Made by a program: the position numbers and the translations under genes
Shown here: positions 1 through 12,400 of the stretch, piece after piece
Position numbering within the stretch: the stretch's first letter is position 1
How the letters are laid out: each line of letters opens with the position of its first letter
The notes under the pieces: model-generated
What the model was told of the DNA's origin: nothing
The model's input: the letters and a program-made list of their open reading frames with translations, nothing else
Databases searched by the model: none
Source of the DNA: Euonymus europaeus
Taxonomy: Eukaryota; Streptophyta; Magnoliopsida; Celastrales; Celastraceae
DNA: 64,000 nucleotides
Direction: 5' to 3'
NCBI GenBank assembly: GCA_963580455.1
Contig: OY756960.1
Location: 24,363,238 to 24,427,237 of the forward strand

Positions 1-189
1 CAAAATTTTCTCATGCCAATTAACTTGAATGTACAGTAGTCGGATTTCGATTTCAATTAATTTTAAGTTGAGTATTAAGTATGCTTTTTTTTTCTGCCAA
101 TATAAAAGGTTGACCAATGACCAGAAATGGTATTAAAACTAAAACCAGCCTTGAATCAAAATTCAAACACATAATGTTGTCTCATTGGG

Positions 190-960
190 TAGGTCTCAGG
201 GCAATTATAATAAGCAAATTTTATCTTTTTCATTAAAATTAATTTTGGATCTCATCTCTATTACATAAAAATTAAAATCGCATATTCATCTATATCATCA
301 AAACACATTTTTCAATATAATCACATCATCAAAACACAAATTCCTATATATTTTTTTATCTTTTCCATTAACAAAACATATACTATTTCATTTCACCATC
401 CATTACTCAACAAAACTAAAAAAAATCAATTTCGAGTCCGACTTTTTTTATACAAAGTCAAGTCACATACACGTCATCAAAACATATATCAATACATTCA
501 CGTCATAAAAAACACACATTACATTATCACTTCCTCCTTAAAAATCTACCATTGCAATTGCCCTCATAATTAGTGTTTAAAAACATGGATCCAATCGAGG
601 CATCACAATTAGAACACGCGAATGTGCTCATTAAATTTATTTTTGAATATCCCTTCTATTACACAAAAAGTAATTTCACATGCTTATTCACATCAGCAAA
701 ATATGTATATCAATACAACCGCATCAGTAAAACACATTTCTCTATAATTTTTTCCATCTCCATTAATCAAGTCATTAACATTTCGTTCTTCCATATTTTT
801 CCACTAAAACTGATATTCTGCCCATCTTTATTAAACTATTATTCAAAAGTTAAGCCACTTACTCAAACATATCAACAAAATATATATTTCAATACAATCA
901 CATTAATAAAAACACACATTTATCTGCATATTATCCCCTTCCATCAACTTATTATTATGA
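190..960 (-). repeat. Degenerate ~190-bp tandem repeat array, minus orientation
   Basis: Four diverged units can be aligned on a shared core that in reverse complement reads roughly gagtatgtgacttgactttt followed by a TGTTTTGTTGATG-like stretch. Cores lie near 261, 451, 661 and 843, giving spacings of about 190, 210 and 182 bp. The same family recurs in the opposite orientation at 2221-2860 and again at 24420-24650. An open reading frame of 160 codons across 573-1055 is a by-product of the repeat and resembles no protein I know. The class (satellite or internal repeat of a transposon) is not resolved. Confidence 0.6.
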
Positions 961-1410
961 TTGCATGTGCATCAAAATGGGTCCAATGTTTTGTAACCCT
1001 GGACCTACCGGCTATCCTTATCTTATCCAGCCCAGATATGCATTTATTATTTTGATTCTCACATAATCTTATCCAAACAGAAGCTACGATACTAGATCTA
1101 ATAGTATGAATCTAAATTGGGCATAATATTCTGAGCCAGATAACCAGGGTTAAAGCAATAAAGAAGGGAAAAATGAGCATAGAAAAATTGAATTGAACAA
1201 GTAGAAGTCACAAAACCAGGGTTCCCGAAAGAGCCAAAACCAGAGTGGTTTTAGCCACCCGATTTTGAAACACAAGCTCTCTGTTTTGAACTCTGATTCG
1301 TACAAATGTTTTTTTTTCCCCCTGTTTGAAAAACAGAGGGGTTATCCACTATAGGAATTAATTAATATTTTGTTTACTTTTCAACTAAAACGTCTTTGTC
1401 GGTGCTATCT

Positions 1411-1707
1411 GCCACGTCAGACATTGATATCCAAGCCATATTTCGCTGTCTTGCATTAATAACTCTCTCTCTTCCTGTGCTTACACGTGTGTGTAATTGG
1501 CTCGATCCTCTCCCGTGACGTCCCACTGCGCCGCATCCGCCAATAAAATAACTCCACGTCACGCATCGAAGGATCGTTTATAATTGCGTTTTCCACATCA
1601 TTTAAAAACGACGCCGTACATACACTTGGCTGGGTGTGATTTACACCGAAAATCAAATTTGCTTAATTTTAATCGTTAAGTGACGCCCCTAGAAACAGTG
1701 ACGTTGG
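1411..1707. promoter_or_regulatory. Cluster of ACGT-core (G-box/C-box-like) elements
   Basis: Within 300 bp there are at least five ACGT cores: GCCACGTCAG at 1411, CACGTG at 1484-1489, GTGACGTCCC at 1515, CCACGTCAC at 1554 and GTGACGTTG at 1699. The stretch is more GC-rich than its surroundings. Such elements are bZIP/bHLH binding sites in plants. It lies about 1.4-1.6 kb upstream of the sucrose synthase TATA box. It could be a distal module of that promoter or the promoter of an unrecognised transcript. No gene is visible next to it. Confidence 0.4.
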
Positions 1708-2220
1708 GGGGCGCTGGTAGTATTAAAATTTCTAACCTAAACGAAAAGCAAACATTGGTGTCGAGTCAAATGACAACACGTAGAGCAAAAGAAACAACCG
1801 CGACCACGAGTTTTAGTATTTGACAATAACTTTTTTTTAGATTTTGCTTGCTTAAACGTTCAATCCATTGTTTATTTTATATTATTGCCATATTATTTAC
1901 GACAATAAAATGTATAAATACTGTTTTAAATGGTAAGTGGACAGTGTTGACACTTTTCTAATAACATAAAATAATAACGTACAAATTAATCCTTTCAATA
2001 TTTTATATGAATCTAAATCCAAACTGCCACACAAATTCATAAATTTTGATATGAGAATGTGATCAATTGGACTAAGGATTAGATCCAACGCTTGACCACA
2101 ACATTATGGATCCCAATGAATCAAACTCCATTCTCACGAGTCTATGATTTCATCCATTATTAAGCGCAAATACAATGGTGAAATAACTAATGAGAATGAG
2201 ATAATATATGAGGATCTATG

Positions 2221-2860
2221 TTCTGTTTCATGTGATTGTATTAAGATACGTGTTTTGTTGATTTAATTGAGTATGTGACTTGACTTTTTGTCTGATAGAT
2301 ATAAGAACTCTCACAATGGTGACGTTTCAATGGGGAAGCGATAATGTATGTGTATATGAATATGTGTTTTTATTGATGTGGCTGTATTGGGAGACATGTT
2401 ATACTGATGTGATTCTATTAAAATATGTGTTTTGATGATATAAATGAGTATGTAGCTTGATTTTTTATAAAATATATGAGATACAATATTGATTTTGATA
2501 TAATTTTATTGAAAAATAGACGAAAAAATGAAAAAATAGATGGTTGACTTTTATGAAGAAGGAAAAATGTATAAAAATTTGCATTTTACTGATATAGTTG
2601 TATTGAAAGACGTTTTTTGTTAATATACATGAATATGTAATTTGATTTTTCGTGTGATAGAGAACTTAATATATAATTTTACTACCCAACAAAATATTGA
2701 TATTGTGGTTTCGCCAAGAGATTTTGGTCCATTCTTTTTAGATGATAGAAAGTTGAATAATATTAATATTGCTGGCTACGATCAAATATGGGTAATAAAA
2801 TATATTGAAATACGCTATTTTATTAATATGATTTGAATTTATAATTTGACTTTTCATAGA
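2221..2860 (+). repeat. Degenerate ~190-bp tandem repeat array, plus orientation
   Basis: Four units with cores near 2269, 2446, 2631 and 2834 (spacings 177, 185 and 203 bp) match the family at 190-960 but in inverted orientation. Each unit carries a GAGTATGTGACTTGA-like core and a TGTGTTTTG(T/A)TGATGT-like stretch. The two arrays flank about 1.26 kb of non-repeat DNA that holds the ACGT cluster. This array ends only about 190 bp upstream of the sucrose synthase TATA box. Confidence 0.6.
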
Positions 2861-3046
2861 ATTAGGATCCAATATTACGTTTAATAATCGTTGCTCTAGG
2901 TGGGGACACGTTGAAGAGGAAAGTGTTTTTGTGAAAGGGACAAAGCAACAGTGATGATGGTTGTTTCCAGGAAATAGAAGAGTGGCACTATTTTTTGCAC
3001 AGTGTCAATACTCTTGAGGCAGATCAAGTCTAGGAGTGTGTTTGTG

Positions 3047-3054
3047 TATATAAG
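3047..3054 (+). promoter_or_regulatory. TATA box of the sucrose synthase gene
   Basis: TATATAAG lies about 30 bp upstream of a CT-rich stretch (ACCCTCTTCTCC near 3069) that suits a plant transcription start around 3075-3085. The inferred leader exon runs to 3170, where the sequence reads AAG then GTAAAA, a good donor. Confidence 0.6.
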
Positions 3055-3170
3055 GGTATCTTGCAGCACCCTCTTCTCCATCAATTCTTTGTGTTTCTTC
3101 TTGCCTTGAAGGATCTGCGTTAACTCTGTTCATTTATTTTCTCCGTGTGTGCATTTTGTGGCATTGCAAG

Positions 3171-4574
3171 GTAAAAAGTCTGCAAACTCCATTTAATCCC
3201 CTTTTTTCTCCTTCTTAGATTCACTAGCTATGTTTGATAATTCTAGCATGTGTGATTCTCTTTTGTTCTTCTTCTAGTCCGGTGTATATTCGCAAGCAAA
3301 GGAGGAAATATTGTTCTCAGAATAATAAAAGAAAAAAAAGTACATATATAATTGGGACTGTAGGACATAGAGACAGAGTAATATTCACGCACTCTAAAAT
3401 TCAGATTCTGAACATTCTAAGTCTAAGTCTTTGCGTGTTTTTGATGATCAAGCCCACTGCTGCAATCTTCAGTATTCCTTGCCAGCCATTCATCATCTCT
3501 ACTTTCCCTTTCTACTGTAATTTCATAAATCTCAACCTTGATTCTCAGGTAATCAAGTTTCTTGGGATTAATTGAAGTCACACAATTTTTCTTCCTATTT
3601 GATTGTTAAGGCTCCTTATTTAAGACCAAAGACTCTAGTGTTTGATTTTTCGTGTTTTGAACGGATACGAATTTGGCAAGTAAATCAATCCTTTACCAGT
3701 TAGATTTTGATGATAATACCAAAATACCCTCTTATGGATTCTCAGACCCATTTTTCCCACTTAATACACATTGTTCGGCCTGAATAAATTTCAACTTGCA
3801 AATTCACTTTTGGGCCATTCTGTTGTAATTGTCTACTACCTCTGTTTCTGGTAGGTGCAATTACCTTCCCCCTTTAACGTTTTTGTTTGTTTTTTCATAT
3901 CATAGTGCCTGAATCAGAGTCTGTTTTGCTTTGATGTTGGTATTGGATGCTATTCTGATAATACTCCTTTTACTTTGTATTATTGTATTCCCAATTCAAA
4001 AGACTGTTTTTTATTAATTTTTTCTTCACATGGCAATCTGTACTACAACTTTGGTATTGGATTCGTACTTGTGTAGAAAAGCAAAAAAAACACTGCCTTA
4101 TATAATTTATGTCAAGACTTCATGTCATGCACCGTTCTTGTCAAATTTGCAGTCCTTTCACCTTTCTGATCACACTTTCTTTGAAACTGAGCATTTCTGT
4201 TTCTTTGATTTAAGAAACACTACTTTTGAAAATAACCCATCAAAGTTTGAGGTGTCAAATCCTTAAATCTCGTAGTATATGCAGCTTTAACATTATTATG
4301 GCGTCTTTGTTGCCAAAAAGGAATGGCTCGTGTATTATTCTCGGGTCAAAGTATACAGTGAATTTTCTTTTGTTCAAGTAAATTTGTGTTGTAAGAAAGT
4401 TTATACTTTTCTGGAATTCTTTCATGTAGATAATATTCTTTGACCTGAGAGGGTGAATATTCAAGTTTATATATCATGGAGCGTTTGGATACACTAAACA
4501 TACATCATTGCTTACCGTTTTTTCTCATACACTTCAAGTTTTGTGTGTAGAAATATCGTTTTTGTTCGCTTCAG
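3171..4574 (+). other. Leader (5'-UTR) intron of sucrose synthase
   Basis: The donor GTAAAA at 3171 and the acceptor TTCGCTTCAG ending at 4574 define a 1.4-kb intron just before the start codon at 4580. A long leader intron is typical of plant SUS1-type genes and often raises expression. The interval is T-rich and holds no conserved coding sequence. The open reading frames of 78-113 codons inside it look fortuitous. Confidence 0.6.
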
Positions 4575-4579
4575 AAGCT

Positions 4580-7500
4580 ATGCCTACTGAACACGCTCTC
4601 ACCCGCACTCACAGCATTCGTGAGCGTCTCGATGATACTCTCGCTGCCCATCGCAACGAAGTCATTGCTTTGCTTGCCAGGTAATTCACTAACATAAAAG
4701 TTTTACTTGAATTTTGAATGGTTTTTTATTTTATTTTATGAAACTTAAATCAACACTGACACTTCTTTTGCGACAGGATTGAAGCGAAAGGGAAAGGAAT
4801 ACTTCAAGGGCATCAAATTATTGCTGAACTGGAAGCAATCCCTGAAGAGAACAGAAAGAAATTACTAGAGGGAGCATTTGCTGAAGTTCTGAAAGCTGCA
4901 CAGGTAACAAAGATCATGGTTTGCGTATTCAGTTATGAGAATGTTCACTTAGTTCTTAAATTTTGTGATAAATAGGAAGCTATTGTTGTTACTCCATGGA
5001 TCGCTCTAGCTCTGCGATCAAGGCCTGGTGTGTGGGAGTATGTACGTGTGAATGTGCACGCCCTTGTTATTGAGGATTTGCGTGTCTCCGAGTATTTGCA
5101 CTTCAAAGAGGAACTTGTTAATGGAGCGTAAGTAGAACTTAAATTCTCTTAATTTGATTATATGATCATTTGAGTACTAATTTGACATACTTTGTTATTT
5201 GGCCTGATACAGTGCAGATGGAAACTTTGTGCTGGAGTTGGATTTTGAGCCATTCAATGCATCATTCCCTCGATCAACTCTGTCAAAGTCAATTGGCAAT
5301 GGTGTTGAGTTCCTTAACCGACACCTTTCAGCTAAATTGTTCCATGGCAAAGAGAGCATGCAGCCCCTGCTTGATTTTCTCCGAGTTCACTGTCACAAGG
5401 GAAAGGTACGAGAAGAAGAAATCATGATTTCAGGTCATGTAGATTTTACTAATGTGAGGCTTATGAATCTTGAATTTATGTCATTTTCTTTACAGACCAT
5501 GATGCTGAATGACAGAATTCAAAACCTAAATACTCTGCAACATGTTCTGAGGAAGGCGGAGGAGTATCTGCAAACTGTGGCTCCTGATACACTGTACTCT
5601 GTGTTTGAGCACAAGTTCCAGGATATTGGATTGGAGAGAGGGTGGGGTGATACTGCGGTGCATGTGCATGAAATGATCCAGCTTCTTCTGGATCTACTTG
5701 AGGCTCCTGATCCTTGCACGCTTGAGAATTTCCTTGGCAGAATTCCCATGGTCTTCAATGTTGTCATTCTTTCCCCTCATGGTTACTTTGCACAAGACAA
5801 TGTTTTGGGATACCCTGACACTGGTGGTCAGGTAATCTAGCAATCCTTTTAGTACTGAATTTATTCACATCTTTGCTTGGTTAATGTAAATGATAAACTT
5901 TGTTTGATTAGGTTGTGTATATATTGGACCAAGTTCGTGCATTGGAGGAGGAGATGCTCCTGCGGATTAAGAAACAAGGGCTCGATATCAAGCCCCGTAT
6001 TCTCATCGTAAGTCCTATTTAAAGTAAAGTTGAATGGGCTCTCCTATGTTAGGATATGAGTATCTCCTTTTACACAGTTTGTTGTTGTATGCACAGATCA
6101 CACGTCTACTGCCCGATGCTGTTGGCACCACTTGTGGTCAGCGTCTCGAACGAGTATATAATACAGAACATTCTGATATACTTAGGGTTCCTTTTAGAAC
6201 TGACAAAGGGATTGTCCGCAAATGGATCTCCCGCTTTGAAGTCTGGCCTTATCTGGAGACTTTCACTGAGGTATAGATTGTATTGTCGAAATCTCTTTAC
6301 CCAATTAGACCATATTATATATCAACTGTTTCATGTTTTGGGTTTCTGAAAATTCATTTTGATGTTTCACTTCTTTCTTGTAGGATGTTGCCACTGAAAT
6401 TGGAAAAGAGCTGCAGGGCAAGCCTGATCTGATCGTTGGAAATTACAGTGATGGCAACATTGTTGCCTCTTTGCTAGCACACAAATTGGGTGTTACTCAG
6501 GTTTGTCTGAGAAATTGATTGATAGATAGTCTCAAGTTTTTAGTTAAATATATTTTCATTTGTAATATTATGTTTTGCAGTGTACCATCGCTCATGCTTT
6601 AGAGAAGACAAAGTATCCGGAATCAGATATTTACTGGGAAAAATTGGATGAGAAATACCACTTTTCTTGCCAATTCACAGCTGATCTTATAGCTATGAAC
6701 CATACCGATTTCATCATCACCAGTACATACCAAGAAATTGCTGGAAGGTTATATATCTCCCGATTCTTCTCAACACGTTTTGATGTTCTTAGAGTCATTT
6801 TATTATCCTGACTTTGTTAAATTTATATTGTATCAGCAAGGACACTGTTGGACAATATGAGAGCCACACTGCTTTCACTCTTCCTGGTCTCTATCGCGTT
6901 GTTCATGGTATTGATGTCTTCGATCCAAAATTCAACATTGTTTCCCCTGGTGCTGACATGGGCATATACTTCCCTTACACGGAGGAGAAGCGTAGGCTGA
7001 AGCATTTCCATGATGACATTGAGGAGCTGCTTTTCAGCACTGTCGAGAATGAAGAACACTTGTAAGTTTCTGCACCAACTATGGTTGTGTTTTACGTTTG
7101 ACAACATCAATTGTTGGGATTAACTATATTTTGTTGTTGTCAAACAGGTGTGTTTTGAAGGATCGCAACAAGCCAATCCTCTTTACAATGGCGAGGCTTG
7201 ACAAGGTCAAGAATTTAAGTGGACTTGTCGAATGGTATGCAAAGAATCCTCGCCTGAGAGAACTTGTTAACCTTGTCGTGGTTGGTGGTGATCGAAGGAA
7301 GGAATCAAAAGACATAGAAGAGCAATCTGAAATGAAGATAATGCACAATCTGATTGAGACTTACAACTTGAATGGCCAGTTCAGATGGATTTCTTCCCAG
7401 ATGGACCGGGTTAGGAATGGTGAACTCTACCGTTACATTGCAGACACAAAGGGAGCTTTTGTGCAGCCTGCTTTGTACGAGGCCTTTGGCCTGACTGTTG

Positions 7501-8085
7501 TTGAGGCCATGACTTGTGGATTGCCAACATTTGCCACTTTACATGGTGGGCCTGCTGAGATTATTGTCCATGGCAAATCTGGCTTCCACATTGACCCATA
7601 CCATGGTGAACAGGCTGCACACACCCTTGTTGATTTCTTCGAGAAGAGCAAGGATGATCCCACTTATTGGGACAAGATTTCCCTGGGAGGCCTTCAAAGA
7701 ATCCAAGAAAAGTATGCTCTCATTCTTAAATGTTTTTATTAGTATATTTAAAGTTAGATTGATTCAGTGTGTACTGAGAGTGCTTTGTTGTTTGGTTTTG
7801 TTTCATAGGTATACTTGGAAAATCTATTCTCAAAGGCTATTGACCCTGACTGGAGTTTACGGTTTCTGGAAACATGTTTCACACCTTGATCGCCTTGAGA
7901 GCCGGAGATACCTTGAAATGTTTTATGCTCTCAAGTATCGCAAGCTGGTAAGTGTGTCTGTTTTGTACCTCAATTGATTAGGGTTTAGTGTAACCTTACC
8001 TTGGTTCTATATATAACACATGAACTCATTATTTGAACTGGTAACCTGTCAGGCTCAATCTGTTCCTCTGGCTGTTGAGGAGTAA
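4580..8085 (+). CDS. SUS1: Sucrose synthase, SUS1 type
   Basis: Sucrose synthase reversibly converts sucrose and UDP to fructose and UDP-glucose. It works in the cytosol and at the plasma membrane, feeding starch, cellulose and glycolysis in sink tissue. Thirteen coding exons join in frame: 4580-4680, 4777-4903, 4976-5127, 5213-5405, 5496-5831, 5912-6007, 6097-6270, 6384-6500, 6581-6747, 6837-7061, 7148-7711, 7809-7947 and 8053-8085. They give 807 residues, the usual length. The N-terminus carries the [10 protein letters not shown] motif with the kinase-target serine at residue 12. The GT-B domain holds the E-x7-E signature EAFGLTVVE at residues 674-682 and the preceding [10 protein letters not shown] stretch. 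All splice junctions are GT-AG and no lesion is visible. The leader intron and TATA box lie upstream, and the 3' UTR probably reaches about 8400. The SUS1 subgroup is assigned by N-terminal similarity and the numbering is by analogy. Confidence 0.95.
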
Positions 8086-9415
8086 AAAGGAGGTCGGAGG
8101 AAGCTCAGCGTCGGTCCGGTTAATGATTTATGGGGTATTAAAATAACTCCCAACTTTGGGATTGTGACTGTAGGAAGAGTTCAATGCATCATGTTTTCTT
8201 CTTTTTTTTCTTCCTTTTCAAATTTCTCGACTCGGCGTTGTTTGAACTTGGATGTTGTTTTAGTGACGTTGTACAATTTTCTTCGGTCTTATATATATAT
8301 TTTTTTTTCTTATAATGTTTTCTGTGGAATGGCTTCAATGAAGTTCTTCCATTTGCTTGCCAACAGAAACTGTACTTGGAACTTGAAAGGATAACGGGCT
8401 GTTGTCACCTGGTCTCAACATGACTACATGGGCCGATGTCTCCAACACCCTTTCAAAAAGATCGACAAAAATATTTAGAAAAATGAAGAAAATAATAATC
8501 TCGAAAGGAGGCCAGCTATAAAAGAAAAAACTCGCGCAAAGAAAAGTAGTTGACCAAAAACCTGGATGAGAGATTTACTTCACTTCAATTATCTTATTTA
8601 CAATTTTTTTGAGGTTCTTAGTCTGTTTATCGTGTTTGTTATGAGTCTAGCCAAAACTTCCATTTGTTAGTAGGGTAGGGTAGGGTTGGGTTGATTTGGG
8701 CTCTTGAAATCAAACATAAAAGAGACCAAGCATAAAATGGGTCAGCTTAGAAACCAAGCACTAAGCTCCAAATATTAGCAGAAAATTCTTCACTAAGCTT
8801 TGGAAAATAGCCGAGATAACAATTATGCCTAAATTCATGACATTCATTTGTCATACTGAAAATTTCTCGGAATCAAAGACACATTAAACTCAATTTATGA
8901 TTGGTATTTTTTTTGGGGTCTTTCAGTTTCATGCCGTTCTAACATTTGACGGTTTTATTTCCATGAAAAAGAGGCCGAATTTTGCACATGAACCATGTAC
9001 AATTGGGCCTTCAATTGAAATGATTGCTGTCAATCGATCCCAATGGAAGCCAGCCATATAAACATTACTTACAGAAACGCCATGGCGATTAATAAAAAAA
9101 ACTGTACATTTCACCTTCCGTACTACACAAAACTTCTGTATTTGACTCGAGGAGGGGCCAAACTTACCGTTCTTTCTTTGTCTTTAACGTCAAAGCATCT
9201 CTTGCGCTTCCCTTGTAATCGTATATCTGTTGGGTCCTTTCATGTTTGGGTTAACATTGGATCCCCGTCAAACAGTAAATCATATGCCCGTCCAGACACT
9301 GAACAGAGGTGGTTTCTGACATGATTGCAGACGTATGCAAGTAGGTGGTTTTAAGGAACAAGAGTTCGGGAAACCTGTGAACATACTTTCATAATGAACT
9401 GCTCTCGACGACGAT
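8086..9415. other. Convergent intergenic: SUS 3' UTR and hydrolase-CPBP 3' UTR
   Basis: The sucrose synthase gene (+) and the hydrolase-CPBP gene (-) converge here. No clear AATAAA was assigned to either. The stretch is T/A-rich with a short GGGTAGGGTAGGG run near 8673. I see no additional gene. Confidence 0.5.
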
Positions 9416-12400
9416 TCATTCTTGGACACTCCTCTCCTGCGAAGGCTGTCTTGGATAGAAAATTACTGCCAATAATAGAGAAAATGCAAGACCAACTGCC
9501 CCACCAAACGGTTCGAATGAATGAGTTCCAGTCACCCAAAATGGAAAATTTGGCTTATAAGTCACAAAGGCACCTCTGTTTAAAATAAAACTTGTCGCCA
9601 TTATCCCAGCTCGCAACCCTATTGGAACAGATAGACTGCCTTGACTTCTGTGCTGAATCCCTGCCAGAGCCAATGAGAAGAGCCATAGTCCTGGTATTGC
9701 CCACATGCACCTGCAATGCCATTCAAAAGAGTTCATATAGCAATTCATAGACTTGCGACTAAATGGGAAATTATCTTGAAAAAGACTTGTCAAATTTCCA
9801 TTTAAGGTACAATTGATTTATGGAAAGAGACTGTCAAATTGTGATGAGAATCCAACCACTTGAATGAATCGTGATTCAAATTTTCATTTAAAGTACAACA
9901 ATGGCAGGGATCAAAATATTCATTTAAGGTGCAACAATAACAGGAAAATGAATTGTCAAATTGATACTATCATAGTAAAGCTTTACCAGATGAAAGAAAG
10001 AACAAGAAAAAAAGTACGGTAAATTAAATTAACCCCGACTTGCTGGTCTGTCTCATGCAAGTTGCTTTCAGTGACAAGTTAAAGTTTGTATCAAATATGA
10101 ACCATCATATGAAATTTATTTAAAAAATTTTTTTGGTGATTTTTAAGATGAATTTAAAATCTGACGTCTTGATTTATAGTACTTTTGTTCATATAAGATA
10201 ATGTAAGAATCAAAAAATAAGGAAAAAATAATTGTATGTGTTTTGAAATTTGAACCAAGGACTGGTTTTAGTTTCATTATCCTTCTAGTCAACTTATTTA
10301 AAAAATGCATATTGAAACACCCTCTGAAATAATTCGGATACTTGTAAGAGTACCGCATGAACCAACACCATGAGTGAGGTATTGTGCGCTTCGGACCTAA
10401 GGCCCGCATGGCTTTGTCCTTATTAAAAGACCTTAAAAGGATATGAAGGCATTAGAATCTACCTCTGAGATAAAGAGAATGCAAGTCCCGAAATGATAAT
10501 CCCTCGTTGATATCCAAGATCAGTGGCCACTTCTTCAGTTAACCAAGACCTAAATAGCAATTCTTCAACAAGCACGACAGATGTTGCCACTACAGTCCCT
10601 TGAACAACCAGCATAGGCAATCGACTGTACACTTTGAGCCACGTTACAGCATCAGATGTAGATGTAGGCAAACTTGGAGGCCAATAGAAAGTAACACGAC
10701 CAAGCAAAGCATATATGCACTGAATTACTAAAACAAGCGTTACTCCTCCAACAAAGCCCTTCAAAAGATTCTGGATCTGTTAACAATGAGCCGGACATCA
10801 GCCTTTTTACCAAAACAGGAAATGCCAAAAATAATTATGCTTTGGAAAAACCTAATAATACAGAGACAATAATATGTAGGTGTTAATCACCTGGCAACAT
10901 AGAATTATCATTTCAAAAAATTGATTGCCTTTTATCTGTCATTCTGGAAAAAATGAGGAAAAGAGAGGGCTAATGTTGCATCAAAGAAAAAGAACAGGAT
11001 CTTGTTCTTGATCGGCTTATGCATTAGATGACTAAATTAAACCACAAGAACAGAAAATCTCCACATAAAATTAGAAAATGGGGAAGCTCCCTCACTTAAG
11101 TTAATCAAAATAATAATAAAAAAATTATACTACTAGTAACATTTCATTATATGTATGCTTGGATTTTTTTTGTCCCAAACCAGGTTCCACCCCATTCTTA
11201 TTGAGGAAAGAACCAGTGTCTTGTCCAACTCATTATAGTCAAATACAAAACAATCAATAACGAAACCTATTATATATAAACAACACAGAAAGAATAAAAC
11301 CAAAATGTTAAGTCTAACACTGTCTAAGTCTCAGATATGGTTGTTATTGATGCCCATACCTTAGGTGGCGATGTCAAATCAAGTCCATATTGTTGTAATG
11401 GATCTTTGTACCCGCGTATTCTTCTGCCCCATAACATCAGAAGAATCATAACAGCAATGTAAAGGCCAATAATACATGCAAGCTCAGCAAATCTGGCAGG
11501 ATGATTTGTTGTCCAGCTTTGGACAAGCATTGGAATCAAAGGAATAACGACAGGTGACCATAAAACAAGAACCATGCCGACAAACCCCAGAATCCTTATG
11601 GAAGAAACAATGAGGGGGAAAAAACATCAGTAAACAAAACAAACCATCTGCTAACGCATTATAACAGAAAGGGCAGAAGAAAAAAATAATCCAGTTCTCA
11701 ACAAATGAATTTCTACTTTTCTCAGTGGACCTCATGGAGCAAGGTCGAAACTCAATTGAAGTATTCAAGCACACCAAACTTGAAAGATGGCCGAACAAAA
11801 TCTATTAATAGGAGTTCTGGGAATATGTTGTGATGGCTAGTCAGGAATCGTGTGAAAACTTGGGATTTTATAACATGTGCAGATATGCTTGATTACCTTT
11901 GCAACAATGGACGTTCAGATAGATGGAGAAAGGAGATAAGCCTGTCAGTTAGACTAATTGCACCACGTATTCCACCCCAAAGCAAAGCAAGTTTACCAAC
12001 TAGCCTCAATGCTCCACCCTTTTGTCCCAAGTCTGCCAGCATTGCAACCAACCTGTTCATAACAAATCATATAAATATATGTGCAGGAAAAAAAATGTAA
12101 AGCATACAAATCCAACCTACACATGTGCAGGCCATTAACCACACCTTTCTTGATCAACTTCACCATCTTCCTTTGTAGGTACTACAGGACCAGCAACTGA
12201 CATAGCTTTCTCAGCAAGACTTGTGACTACGCTATTTTGGTTTTTCTCTGATGTTGCCTCATCAAGCTTGTCAACCTCGTTACGATGAATTCCTCTCTCC
12301 TTTAAGGACTTGGATGAACTTTCAGCAGTTCCCTTGACAGTATTGATTTTTTATGTTTGCAAGCACCGATAAAAGTAAACAACAGAGTAAGATGTGACCT

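Noticed and set aside
573..1055. 160-codon open reading frame on the plus strand
   Set aside because: It lies entirely within the degenerate repeat array, has very high Ile/Tyr/Phe content and no recognisable domain, so it is a chance frame.
6823..7663. Minus-strand reading frames opposite the sucrose synthase exons
   Set aside because: They are mirror frames of strongly conserved SUS coding sequence with no similarity of their own.
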